From Streptomyces europaeiscabiei (GTDB lineage: Bacteria > Actinomycetota > Actinomycetes > Streptomycetales > Streptomycetaceae): DNA of 64,000 nucleotides. The notes under the pieces were generated by a model. That model was not told the origin of the DNA. It was given only the letters and a program-made list of their open reading frames with translations, and did no database searches. The stretch is from positions 310,001 through 374,000 of the forward strand of contig NZ_CP107841.1 of NCBI RefSeq assembly GCF_036346855.1, read 5' to 3'. Positions 18,670 through 27,339 of the stretch are shown piece by piece. Within the stretch, counting starts at the first letter, position 1, and each line of letters opens with the position of its first letter. Made by a program: the position numbers and the translations under genes.

Positions 18670-18988
18670 AGCGGACCCGCGAACATCGCCGCCGGCCCCG
18701 CCGCCACTGCCCCCACCCAGGTCGTGAACAGGCTGCCGGTTCCTTCATGCAGCACGTCATCGCCGCCCGCCTGCCCGACGGGGTCCACGTGTCCGGCCGA
18801 CTCCGGACGAGGGAACGCGCCGATCACAACGGAACCGGACAGCGCTGTGTGAATCGCCGTAGTCAGGTGCCGCGCAGCAGGGTGATCAGCGGTGTCCACC
18901 GGTGCGACGAGGAGTGCGTGCATGACCGCCAGACAACAGGCGCCTCATAAAGCACGTACGACTCAGCTCATGAAGCTTCCATGAAGCC
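18670..18988. repeat. Diverged repeat, copy B (pair with 14050-14371)
   Basis: It matches copy A over several blocks and ends in the same ATGAAGCTTCCATGAAGCC (18970-18988). The 3' end GAAGCTTCCATGAAGCCAA, followed by YCGCC, is found again at 22158-22182. The whole 18383-19009 interval has no intact gene. Confidence 0.6.
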
Positions 18989-19054
18989 AACCGCCGGACT
19001 GGCCCTCTTGGGTACGTCCGCCATGACCAGCCGCCGCCCCTGTCCGCCCGCGCC

Positions 19055-19180
19055 GGGGCTGTTGGAGGACTACGCGGCCCGGTTCGACGACCTCTTCTTC
19101 AGCCTCGCACAAGGCGCCGCGGGAGCGGAACAAGACGATCACCTGCTTGGCAGGGGCGCAGTCGGCGGCGGGTGCGGGGA
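19055..19180 (+). mobile_element. N-terminal fragment of an IS701/DDE-type transposase
   Basis: GLLEDYAARFDDLFFSLAQ is followed, after a small deletion and in another frame, by APRERNKTITCLAGA. From memory this is the conserved start of a Streptomyces transposase family. Nothing of the catalytic core follows; the sequence switches abruptly to a minus-strand rhamnosidase fragment. Confidence 0.55.
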
Positions 19181-19189
19181 TGCCAGGGA

Positions 19190-19500
19190 TGGGTCATGCC
19201 TGCCGGGATGGTGTACCCCACTGCGGTGCCCCTCATCCAGCCCAGCGCCTCGAACTCCTGGACGCCACCGGCGCAGACGTAGGTGGCGCGGGCGTTGAAG
19301 ACGGTGGCCTGGTCGATGCCCATCAGGCCCCGGCCGTCGTCGTAGTGGTCGGTCTGGACACCGATCACGGCTCCGGCCGGGGCGTCGACCTTCAGGTACG
19401 GGGTGACCTGGTGTTGGACGGCAGGGTGGCCGAGACGGCGGTGGAGCCCTGGCCGGTGGCCGGGAGCGAGGCGGCGTTGGTACAGGACTTCAGGTAGAAC
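19190..19500 (-). pseudogene. Fragment of a rhamnosidase-like (GH78-type) glycosidase
   Basis: The minus strand reads VTPYLKVDAPAGAVIGVQTD, then ATYVCAGGVQEFEALGWMRG and YTIPAG. This resembles the beta-sandwich domain ahead of the catalytic barrel in alpha-L-rhamnosidases. No start, no barrel and no catalytic residues are present, so it is a fragment. A second scrap resembling the C-terminus of the same family lies at 53544-53690. The identification is by motif memory and moderate. Confidence 0.5.
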
Positions 19501-19510
19501 CCCGGGTTCG

Positions 19511-19675
19511 TTGCTCATCCCGGTTGTTCAGCCCCTTGTACGAGCGGTGTCCGACCGAGGACATGGCCTCCCAGTGAGCGGCGCCGTAGGAGCGGAGCTT
19601 GTCCGTGACGACCACCCGCGGCACCGTGCGGGTCCCCTTCACCAGACGTCGGAAGAATCGTCTGGCCGCGAACCG
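19511..19675 (-). mobile_element. Internal fragment of an IS6-family transposase
   Basis: RFFRRLVKGTRTVPRVVVTD, KLRSYGAAH and HRSYKGLNNRDE match the central DDE part of IS6-type transposases (VTDKLRSY and the GLNNRAEN region). It is fused in frame to the ATPase remnant upstream and has no ends or start. Confidence 0.7.
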
Positions 19676-19726
19676 CCGGCCCCTCCCGCCCCGCCCCGCC
19701 CCGGCAGTACGACTGGACTTCCGGCT

Positions 19727-20049
19727 CGCGAACTGGTCGACCACCACCCAGATTTCAGGCTCGTCAGGGCACGGCTTCAGCAGGCGGTCGTAGGCGGCCG
19801 CGGGACCCTCCCCCGGCGTGAGCAGCCGGACCAGGGCGGAAGGCCGAAGCCGTCCCGCCGTCTCCTGCAGCGCCGGGACCAATCCCGCCCGCAGCAGGGG
19901 GACTTCCCACTCCCTGAGGCACCGGACAGAATCGCGAACCGCCGCTCGGTCACCAGTGCCACCAGCTCCGCCACCAGGCGGTCCCGACCGAAGAAGAAGG
20001 CGCGGTCCTCCGGTTCATACGGGGCCGGCCCCCGGTAGGGCGGCGGCAT
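19727..20049 (-). pseudogene. N-terminal fragment of an nSTAND/WD40-type ATPase
   Basis: The minus strand starts MPPPYRGPAPYEPEDRAFFF, GRDRLVAELVALV, then the P-loop GASGSGKS. After a one-base shift near 19905 it continues LVPALQETAG, VRLLTPGE and the Walker B-like IWVVVDQF. These are the opening modules of large Streptomyces signal-transduction ATPases that carry WD40 repeats. Everything after Walker B is gone, replaced by the IS6 fragment. Confidence 0.65.
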
Positions 20050-20070
20050 ACCGCCGGCGTCGAGCGTCGC

Positions 20071-20815
20071 ATGGAACCCGATACCCCGCTCTCCACGGCC
20101 GTCCGGCGTGCCATCACGGTCTCCCTCTGCGTGGGCCTGGTCCTGGTGTGGCTGTTCGACCTGGCGGCCTACTACGACCCGCAGGGCACTACGAGGTCCT
20201 CACCTTCTCCTTCCTGCTGACCTTCGCCGTCGGCGCCGCCGTGGGCCTCGGTTGCTATCTGCGCCTGCTGGACGCCCGCCGGGCCCGGGCCGTGGCCTCC
20301 GTACGCCAGAGCGAGCGCATGGAACTCGCCCGGGACCTGCACGACTTCGTCGCCCACCACGTGACCGGCATCATCGTGCACGCCGACGCCGCGCTGGTGA
20401 TCCAGGAGACCTCGCCGGAGCAGATCAAGCCCCTGCTGGAGGGCATCTCCCGAGCCTGAGGGGAGGCCCTGGACTCCATGCACCGCCTGGTGCGAGTGCT
20501 GCGCGAAAACGACCATCAGGCCACCCGCCCGGGTGAGCTGCCGGCCGAGCTGAAGCGCCTGGTCTCCGCGTTCGCCGAGAACGGAACCGACGCGACGCTG
20601 AACGTCGCGCCCGAGGTGCGCGGGATCCGGCTGGCTCCCGAGGTCGAGACATCCGTCCACCGCGTGGTGCAGGAGGCACTGACGAACGTGCGCCGCCACG
20701 CCCATGGTGCGGACGTCGTCGTCCGCCTAGAACTGGACCCCCGAGGTCACCTCCGGGTCGAGGCGCGCAACACGGCGCCGCAGACGCGCGCCACCGGGCC
20801 GATCGGCGGGTTCAC
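20071..20815 (+). pseudogene. Truncated duplicate of the sensor kinase at 47851-49038
   Basis: The first ~120 bases (MEPDTPLSTAVRRAIT) match the start of the intact kinase at 47851. Most of the membrane domain is deleted, and the frame changes at the junction (about 20190). From about 20207 the sequence is nearly identical to the HisKA_3/HATPase part of the intact gene. A G-to-T change makes a stop at 20457 (CGA GCC TGA versus GCC GGA). Homology ends inside the last ATPase motif at about 20815. The pseudogene cannot make a kinase; its close similarity implies recent duplication. Confidence 0.9.
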
Positions 20816-20890
20816 CATGACCAGTCCGACGCCTTCGCCGCATGCGTCCTGCGGTTCCTGGCCCCCGCCGACACCATCGCCAACCCATAG
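20816..20890 (+). pseudogene. C-terminal scrap of an alpha/beta hydrolase
   Basis: The frame HHDQSDAFAACVLRFLAPAD ending in TAG at 20888 looks like the catalytic-His tail of an alpha/beta hydrolase (H, then DAFAACVLRFL). It joins directly to the broken kinase, marking a deletion junction. It is short, so the assignment is tentative. Confidence 0.4.
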
Positions 20891-21034
20891 CTCACCGGTT
20901 CTGTCGCTCGGATCGCGGTCGCCATGCCTGCGCCGATCGGCCGCCACCGATACTCGCTGCGGGCCGACTGCTCCACTACAACCAGTGACGATCGCGGACA
21001 GCTGACTCCCGAGCACCGGGCGGCCGCTGCCACC

Positions 21035-21135
21035 CTGCTCTCCGCGTGAGCGGAGGTGAACCGCTGCAGCGCCAGGCGGACCGGCGCCGCCGTCGGCCCG
21101 ACTGCACTGCTCTCCGCGAGAGCGGAAGTGAACCG
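21035..21135. CRISPR. Two-repeat type I-E-like CRISPR relic
   Basis: Two 29-base repeats (21035-21063 and 21107-21135) start CTGCTCTCCGCG, end GTGAACCG, and differ at two positions. The first has the intact stem CTCCGC/GCGGAG; in the second a stem base is changed. The spacer is 43 bases rather than the usual 32, no further repeat follows, and there are no cas genes in the window. The repeat matches the Streptomyces type I-E style. Confidence 0.7.
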
Positions 21136-21213
21136 GACGAACGGCGCTGGCCTCTCTGGCCCTGCGGCGGGCCCTGGAGGAGCATGGGAGATGAGCGACC
21201 AAGGGAGGCCGCC

Positions 21214-21390
21214 ATGAAGACCGGAGCCTCGGATTACGACCGCTGGCTGTACTCGCACACGCCCTCCCAAGCCGAGGGCGAGCGCGATGAACCGACCGAG
21301 CGTGCGGCAATGGAGCGGCACCCGGACGTCCCCAGAACCGAGCCGTCCCAGGCGGAGGGCGAGCGGGTGGACGACATCCGGACCACATGA
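21214..21390 (+). CDS. Small hypothetical protein with TPSQAEGER-type repeats
   Basis: 58 residues: MKTGASDYDRWLYSHTPSQA, with SQAEGER occurring twice (about residues 18-24 and 44-50). It is acidic, polar and without membrane segments. AAGGGAGG precedes the ATG at good spacing, favouring a real gene. I recall similar short proteins in Streptomyces but know no function. It sits between the CRISPR relic and an ISL3 fragment. Confidence 0.6.
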   Translation: MKTGASDYDRWLYSHTPSQAEGERDEPTERAAMERHPDVPRTEPSQAEGERVDDIRTT

Positions 21391-21494
21391 CCGCCGATAG
21401 ATGATCAATGAACGCCAGGGCTGCGCGCGGCTGATCCACTCCGAGGACACCTGGAGCGCTGCGCTCAAGGTGCTGATGACGCTGCCCGACCCGT

Positions 21495-21592
21495 GCCCTC
21501 CTTCACCGCGGTGCTCGGGGTGGACGACTTCGCCATCCGACGTGGGCGCAGACACGGGACGGTGCTGCTGATCGGGTCCATGCAGAGCACTA
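21495..21592 (+). mobile_element. ISL3-family transposase fragment
   Basis: SFTAVLGVDDFAIRRGRRHG, TVLLI is the signature at the start of the DDE domain of ISL3 transposases (GVDDFA-RRG). The reading frame continues straight into the MmyB fragment at 21592, so an old insertion or excision joined the two. Confidence 0.75.
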
Positions 21593-22016
21593 TCCGGAGC
21601 AGGAGCGCGTGTTTGTCCGGCTGCTGTTCACCGAACCCTGGATGCGCGAGCTGTATGCCGACTGGGAGGAGATCGCCCGGCCGGCCATCGCCCAGCTGCG
21701 TATGAAGAGCGCGCGCTACCCCGGCGAACCGCGCCTCACCGTTCTGGTCGAGGAGCTCTCCGCCCATGCCGCACAGTTCCGGCAGTGGTGGACCGCGCAT
21801 GACGTCGCGATGCGGGGCAAGGGCGTCAAGAAGCTCCGTCACCCGGTGGTGGGCGAGCTGACACTCGACTGGAACACGCTCACGTGTGGCACGGACCCCG
21901 ACCAGCACATCATCGTGTGGAACGCCGAACCCGGTTCCCCGTCCCACGACGGGCTACGCCTGCTGGCCTCCTGGGCTGCGGAACGGAAGCGGACCGCGTC
22001 CGACACCGTCGCGTAA
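21592..22016 (+). pseudogene. Truncated copy of the MmyB-type regulator
   Basis: From TATCCGGAGCAGGAGCGCGT onward the sequence follows 95-520 with few differences, to the same stop codon. Only the C-terminal MmyB domain is present; the DNA-binding part is replaced by the ISL3 fragment. A GTG at 21609 could give a 135-residue ligand-binding domain alone, but no ribosome site is evident. Confidence 0.85.
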
Positions 22017-22585
22017 CAGCTGTCCGGGGCGTCCACCTGTTCCAATCTTCGTCGTCGAGCGCAGCGCTCCGTGCCTACTGCCGTCTGTCGCGGGTAGTGC
22101 GTCCACCACGGCCTGCTTCAGCCGGACGCCCGTCGAGCGGGCGGGGCCCCGAAGGAGGAAGCTTCCATGAAGCCAATCGCCAGATCGATGCCCACTTCCT
22201 GCAGCGGTCTCCGGCCTGTTCCAACTTCAAGGGCCTCCCGTGCCGCCGGGTGCTGGTGAAGCGGCGATCCAACATTGCGGAGGTCGTCCTGCCTGTTCTC
22301 GAGGTTCGAGGCCCCCTCGACGCCCGTGCCGTTGAGAGCCTCGTGCGCATGCCGGGCCACGTTCAGGTCCGTGGTCGACTCCATCGGCTCGGCCGACCGA
22401 CGTCGGCGAACACGTCCAAAAGTAACTGAGTGCCCTCCACGTGCGGGCACGGGCGCTGAATGGCAGCCATTGCAGGATGTGCGGTACCGCTCGGCGGGGT
22501 GGCGATGACGGGTTGACAGGGATCCGGATTCGCTACTTGGACGCGACTGTTCCGGTTCTCCTCCGTGAAGAGCTCTCGGTGACCA
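22017..22585. other. 569-base stretch, no recognised gene
   Basis: It holds the third copy of the GAAGCTTCCATGAAGCC element (22158-22174) and minus-strand frames that read protein-like (VARHAHEALNGTGVEG, VGIDLAIGFMEAS) but match nothing I know. Confidence 0.45.
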
Positions 22586-23185
22586 CTACTTCGAGTCCTG
22601 CGGTGCGTCGGCATGCTGCAGCGTGGTGATCCACTGGGCCACGACGGCGTCGATGAAGGCGTCGGTGACCTGGCCGCGGTCGAGGAAGAGCCGGGCGAGG
22701 ACGGGTCCGTACAGCAGGGTGAACTCGTCGTCGCTGATCTGGACGCCCGAAGGCTCCAGCAGTCTGTTGAAGCCGGCGTAGCGGTCTTCGCCGATGCGGA
22801 CGAGTGCCCGGGCACTGTCGGGGTCGTGGTCGGCCTGGGCGGTGACGGCCAGAGCCGCGGTGCGCACGGACGGCACGCCGACCCCGGCACGCAGGCTCTT
22901 CAGCCAGGCGGTGGCCACGGCGCCCACGTCGCTGCCCGGTTCCGGATAGTTGCCGAGGTCGGGGCCTTCGAGGACGAGGTCGAAGAGCAGCGCGGCCCGG
23001 GTGGGCCAGTGCCGGTAGAGGGTCTGACGGGTGACCTCTGCCCGCTCGGCCAGCAGGGCATAGGTGAGCCCGGCCGGTCCGACCTGAGGCAGAAGTTCGC
23101 GCGCGACGGCCAGCACGCGGTTGCGGGTGCGCTGCACGCGCGGGTTGCCCGGAGTCGGCTGGCGACGGTGGGGAGGCTCGTTCAT
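22586..23185 (-). CDS. TetR-family regulator
   Basis: 199 residues. The N-terminal HTH (about residues 20-65) reads TRNRVLAVARELLPQVGPAG, LTYALLAERAEVTRQTLYRH and WPTRAALL. The C-terminal part is a helical ligand/dimer domain. It is divergent from the hydrolase at 23322, and the 136-base gap holds two copies of an ATCATACG-N4-GTGTGAT operator plus a half site. It most likely represses itself and the hydrolase. Confidence 0.92.
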   Translation of the reverse strand: MNEPPHRRQPTPGNPRVQRTRNRVLAVARELLPQVGPAGLTYALLAERAEVTRQTLYRHWPTRAALLFDLVLEGPDLGNYPEPGSDVGAVATAWLKSLRAGVGVPSVRTAALAVTAQADHDPDSARALVRIGEDRYAGFNRLLEPSGVQISDDEFTLLYGPVLARLFLDRGQVTDAFIDAVVAQWITTLQHADAPQDSK

Positions 23186-23203
23186 ACCACCACCCTACCG
23201 CCA

Positions 23204-23280
23204 AATCATACGGGGAGTGTGATTGGCGTCACAGTCTAAATCATACGACGCGTGTGATACAAATGAAGAGCAATCACACG
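23204..23280. promoter_or_regulatory. Twin TetR operators between regulator and hydrolase
   Basis: 23204-23224 and 23239-23259 are near-identical imperfect palindromes (AATCATACG, 4 bases, GTGTGAT plus A/T), 35 bases apart centre to centre. A half site AATCACACG is at 23272-23280. The region is AT-richer than its surroundings, as expected for a promoter. Confidence 0.75.
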
Positions 23281-23321
23281 CACTGGATGATTCCTTGCGT
23301 GTCGGTGACTGTGAAAGGTAG

Positions 23322-24122
23322 ATGGCCATGTCGTCTCGCAACCTGCTTGAGCCCACGTTCGCCCGTACTCGCCTCGGGTCCGGCCCCGGCCTGCTCCTCG
23401 CCCACGGCGCCGGCAGCAGCCTGGCCGGCACCTACGGCCCCGTTCTGGAAGGGCTCGCCGCCCGCCACACCGTCGTCGGCATCGACTACCCCGGCAGTGG
23501 CGACACCCCCCGCTCCACCACCCCGCTGTCCGTCGACGACCTCGCCGACCAGCTCATCGCCGCCGCCGACGCAGAGGGCCTCGACCGCTTCGCCGTGTCG
23601 GGATACTCCCTCGGCGGCCCGGTCGCCATCCGCGCCGCCACCCGCCACCCCGAGCGCGTCACCGCGCTCGTCCTGACCGCCGCCTTCCCGCACCGCGACA
23701 ACCGGCTCGCTCTCGCCTCCTCGGTCTGGAGCAAGATCGCCGCGTCCGGCGACCGCGAGCTGCTCGCCGAGTTCCAGCTCATGATGGCCCTCGGCACTCA
23801 GGCGCTGGAGTCGATGCCGGCCGAGCAGCTGCGGCAGACCCTCGGCTACGTCGCCGCCGGCTCGGCCGACGGCAGCTCCGAGCAGACCGACCTCGTCGGC
23901 CAGGTCGACGTCCGGGACGACCTCGCCGGCATCAAGGTCCCCACCCTGGTCGTTTCGACCACCGACGACCGGCTGACCTCCCCCGCCCTGCACCGTCAGC
24001 TCGCCGAGACCATCCCCGGCGCCCAGCTCGCGGAAATCGCCACCGGCCACCTGCCGATGCTGGAGCGGACCGAGGAGTGGCTGCAGCTCACCACGGACTT
24101 CCTCGGCAAGCACCACGCCTGA
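23322..24122 (+). CDS. Alpha/beta hydrolase
   Basis: 266 residues. The oxyanion region LLLAHGAGSSLAGTYGPVLE, the nucleophile elbow VSGYSLGGPVA (Ser near residue 97), an Asp in VVSTTDDRLTS and the His in IATGHLPMLERTEEW form a complete catalytic triad. The family includes esterases, lactonases and C-C hydrolases. AAAGG precedes the ATG at 23322; the ATG at 23328 is possible. Expression is probably released when the TetR repressor binds its ligand, which may be the enzyme's substrate (inference). Confidence 0.9.
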   Translation: MAMSSRNLLEPTFARTRLGSGPGLLLAHGAGSSLAGTYGPVLEGLAARHTVVGIDYPGSGDTPRSTTPLSVDDLADQLIAAADAEGLDRFAVSGYSLGGPVAIRAATRHPERVTALVLTAAFPHRDNRLALASSVWSKIAASGDRELLAEFQLMMALGTQALESMPAEQLRQTLGYVAAGSADGSSEQTDLVGQVDVRDDLAGIKVPTLVVSTTDDRLTSPALHRQLAETIPGAQLAEIATGHLPMLERTEEWLQLTTDFLGKHHA

Positions 24123-24290
24123 ACGCACACCACCGGCGGGGCCACGCGGCGGTCATCGGCATACCCCCTCCCGCGCACCGCCCATTGATCACGACTCACC
24201 AACACGCAGACGGGCGGTCTCCTGGTCCCGGATCACTTGGATCCCTGTGGGTCGGCAGACCCTCTTCCCCCTCGATTCCATGGAGGAATC

Positions 24291-24662
24291 ATGCTCAAGT
24301 TCGGCCACCTCGACGAGTCCACCCACTTCCACGACCAGCAGAAGGAGGAGACCGGCCCGGTCACCATCATCAACACATTTGTCGCTCCGGAAGGCAAGGA
24401 GGACGAGGTGGTGGCCGCCTGGACGGACGACGCGGAGTACATGAAGAAGTCGGGGAGCCTTCTCTCGGTGCAGCTGTACCGGGGCATCGGCGGTAGCCGA
24501 CTGTTCACCAACGTCGCGGTCTGGAAATCCACCGAACACCTCCGTGCGGCGCTCGGCACGCCGGAGTTCGCCTCGCACCTGGAGGGCTACCCTGCCGGCA
24601 CCGTCGCCTACCCGCACCTGTACCAGAAGTTCGCTGTCGAGGGCGTCTGCGAAGGGGAATGA
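24291..24662 (+). CDS. Antibiotic biosynthesis monooxygenase (ABM) domain protein
   Basis: 123 residues with the dimeric ferredoxin-like ABM fold: GPVTIINTFVAPEGKEDEVV, then SVQLYRGIGGSRLFTNVAVW and KSTEHLRAALGTPEF. Some ABM proteins oxidise phenolic rings without cofactor, others act in stress response. TGGAGGAATC before the ATG fixes the start. It follows the hydrolase by 168 bases in the same direction and may belong to the TetR-controlled unit. Confidence 0.85.
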   Translation: MLKFGHLDESTHFHDQQKEETGPVTIINTFVAPEGKEDEVVAAWTDDAEYMKKSGSLLSVQLYRGIGGSRLFTNVAVWKSTEHLRAALGTPEFASHLEGYPAGTVAYPHLYQKFAVEGVCEGE

Positions 24663-24859
24663 CGACCGCTCCCCGATTCCGGGCGCCGTTCGCCACGCGC
24701 ACGACGGGTGGCGACGTGTAGTCCCTGGTCAGCCAGCGGCTCGCACCGATGACGCCGATCTGTTTCCTCTGACCGCCCGGCCGGTGCTCTACGTGCTCAA
24801 CCTGGTCCGCCCAGAGAAGAACTCAGCGGCAGGACGTACGCGAGGACGCATGAGGCTGG

Positions 24860-25781
24860 TCACCAGCCGACGCCCGGACTTGGGTGGGCGGGGAGCCGCA
24901 CGCGGCTGAGCGCGGTGACGGCGTCGACGAGGTCGCGTTCGTCGTCGACGAGGACGGCTCCGGCCTGCCGCAACGCGGCCCTGGTGACGCGCCGGAGGTG
25001 GCCAGGGCGCCGGTGTGGGAGCGAGCGAAGTCGCCGATGTCGTTGCGTCCGACGACCAGGGCCACGACGGGGACCCGGTCGGTCAGGCGGCGTACGGCCT
25101 CGGTGAGACGGCGTCCTTCCGCGGCGGTCTCCATTTGCAGGGCGACGGCCCGTACGCCCTCGTCCTCGGCGAGGTGCAGCAGGACGTCGGCCTGGGTGAC
25201 GTCCAGGCTGTTGCCCAGCCCGACCCCCAGGCGCAGACCGACGCCGGCCTCGGCAAGGGCGAAGGCCAGCGCGTGGTTCACACCGCCGCTGGCGGCCACG
25301 ACCGCCACCGGACCCGCTTCCAGATCGGCCACGCCCGGGACGAAACTGGCCGTCAGCCGTCGATACGGGGCGAGGAAGCCCGAGGTGTTCGGCCCGAGGA
25401 CACGGATTCCGGTGTCCCGCACCACTTCGGCCGGGGCCTGTTGGTGCAGCGCGCCATCGTCGCCGGATTCGGCGAAACCGCCGGCGCACACAAGGGCGGC
25501 GCGGGCTCCCGCGTTCGCCGCGTCGCGAATGGCCCCGGCAGTGGCGGCGGCCGGGATACAGGACACCACCAGGTCGGGTGCGATGCCATGGCTCGCGGCG
25601 GCCTCGGCGACGGTCGGGAAGAAGCCCCGGTCGGGATCCGGCCGGCCGCCGTTGACCTTCAGTACCGGTCCGGGGAACGAGGCGAGCGAGTCGGTCATCG
25701 CCGCACCGAGCTTCCGGGTGTGGCGGAGGCGCCGAGAACGATGATGGCTCGGGGTGCGAACAGCGGGTCGAGGGCGGTCAC
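24860..25781 (-). pseudogene. CoA-ligase (ADP-forming, acyl-CoA synthetase type), truncated and frameshifted
   Basis: The GTG at 25781 overlaps the upstream gene's stop (GTGA). It begins VTALDPLFAPRAIIVLGASA, the CoA-binding Rossmann start; a base is missing near 25722, after which LGAAMTDSLASFPGPVLKVN, VVSCIPAAATAG and VLGPNTSGFLAP continue in the next frame. A second shift near 25000 leads to VTRAALRQAGAVLVDDERDL, and the sequence stops at about 24860. The acid-CoA ligase ATP-grasp half (about 200+ residues) is absent. In an intact operon it could activate an aromatic acid such as salicylate for the monooxygenase next to it (inference). Confidence 0.8.
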
Positions 25782-27326
25782 TTGGTGCCTCCGACGAGGT
25801 CGGCCCGGCCGGACAGCAGGAGGGTGGTCGCGGTGTCGTCGTCGTACGCGCCGATGACCGCCGCGGGCAGGCCGTGCGCGAGTCGGGCCTCCTCAGCCAC
25901 CAGTACGCGGGGCAGCGTCGTACCACCGCGTACGCCGACGAGCGGGGCGCCCGATTCCGCCGTCTCACGCACCTGGTCGAGGGCGAGCGGCAGACCCTCC
26001 TCCCTGTCGGGGGCGTCGATCCACACACCCGCCCCGGACGGCTGACCGCCGAAGGGGACCATCGGGATGTCGGTGCCGTCCGTCCCGGTCAGGAGGTCGT
26101 CGCCGACTGCCACGCGGCGCGAGGGAATCCGGAACGTCCCGCCGCGGAAAGGTGTCTCCAGGGGCGGTGTCGCGTGGCGTTCACGCCACCATCCGTCGAC
26201 GCGGTCCACGTACGCCGCGTCGCGCACGGCGAGTTTGCCGCGCGGGATGCTGCGGGTGAGGAAGTGGAAGGCGAACTGCGTCGGATCGTCGAACGAGCGG
26301 ACGTAGCGGCCGAAGTGCTCCCACCACGACAGGCTGGGCCGCGCGGAGTTCTGGATCTTCTCGACCTTGGGGCGGCGGCGCACCTCGTAGGCATCGAGTG
26401 CCTCCGGCACGCTGTGCGGTGACTCCCCCAGGGCCCCGGCCAGCGCGACGGCGTCCTCCATTGCCATCTCGGTGCCGGACCCGACGGAGAAGTGCGCGGT
26501 GTGCGCCGCGTCGCCCAGCAGCACCCACTTCCCACGCCGCCACGAACTGGCCCTGCGGGTGGCGAAGTTGGCCCAGCGGGAGTTGTTGCCGACCAGCGGG
26601 TGCCCGTCGATCTGCTCGCGGAAGAGGTCCTCCAGGTAGGCCTTGGTCTTCTCGTCGCTCGGGCCCGGCGGTGTCGAGGGATCGAAGGTGTCGAGTCCGG
26701 CCCTGGCCCAGGAGTCGGCGTCGGTCTCGACGATGAACGTGCTCAGCGAGTCGCTGATCGGATAGGCGTGGGCGGCGAAGACACCGTGCGGGCCATCCTG
26801 GTGGACGAAGGTGAGCCCGTCGAACATGTGCGAGGCGCCGAACCAGACGAACTTCGCGCTCGCCACGTCCGCCGTCGGTCCGAAGTCGTCGGCGAACACG
26901 GTGCGGAAGCGGCTGTTGGCGCCGTCGCACACCACGACCAGGTCGAAGTCGTCCAGCTCGGCGGGATCACGGATCTCGTGCTGGAAGCGCATCCGAACGC
27001 CCTCGGCGCGTGCCCGCTCCTGCAACAGGCTCAGCAGGGTCTTGCGTACGACAGCGGCCATGCCCATGCCGCCGACGCGTTCCCGTGCACCGTGCACGCG
27101 GACCTCGATGTCGTCCCAGTGCCTGCCGTGCTTCTCCAGCGCCTCACTGAGGACGGGGTCGGCGGCGTCGATGGCGTCGAGGGTGGCGTCGGAGAAGACC
27201 ACTCCGAAGCCGAACGTGTCGTCGGGGCTGTTGCGTTCGAAGACCACGACCTCGGCGCCGGGCCGGCTCCGCTTCAGCAGTGTCGCGAAGAACGGGACCT
27301 GCGCCGATGCAGGCAAATTTCATCAT
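25778..27326 (-). pseudogene. FAD monooxygenase, salicylyl-CoA 5-hydroxylase type, N-terminus damaged
   Basis: About 515 residues resemble the hydroxylase half of salicylyl/anthraniloyl-CoA monooxygenases: VVVFERNSPDDTFGFGVVFS, FDLVVVCDGANSRFR, WVLLGDAAHTAHFSVGSGTE and LSWWEHFGRYV. The true start (MMKFACIGAGP at 27326, after GAAGGAAAG) is out of frame with the rest: a short deletion near 27300 removes the AGLY part of the FAD-binding GxGxxG loop. Translation from a TTG further in would lack the FAD loop. The family converts salicylyl-CoA to gentisyl-CoA, which fits the gentisate genes upstream. It is either a real loss or a local assembly error. Confidence 0.75.
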
Positions 27327-27339
27327 CTTTCCTTCGCGC

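Noticed and set aside
21035..21135. A functional CRISPR-Cas system
   Set aside because: Only two repeats, wrong spacer length and no cas genes in 64 kb.
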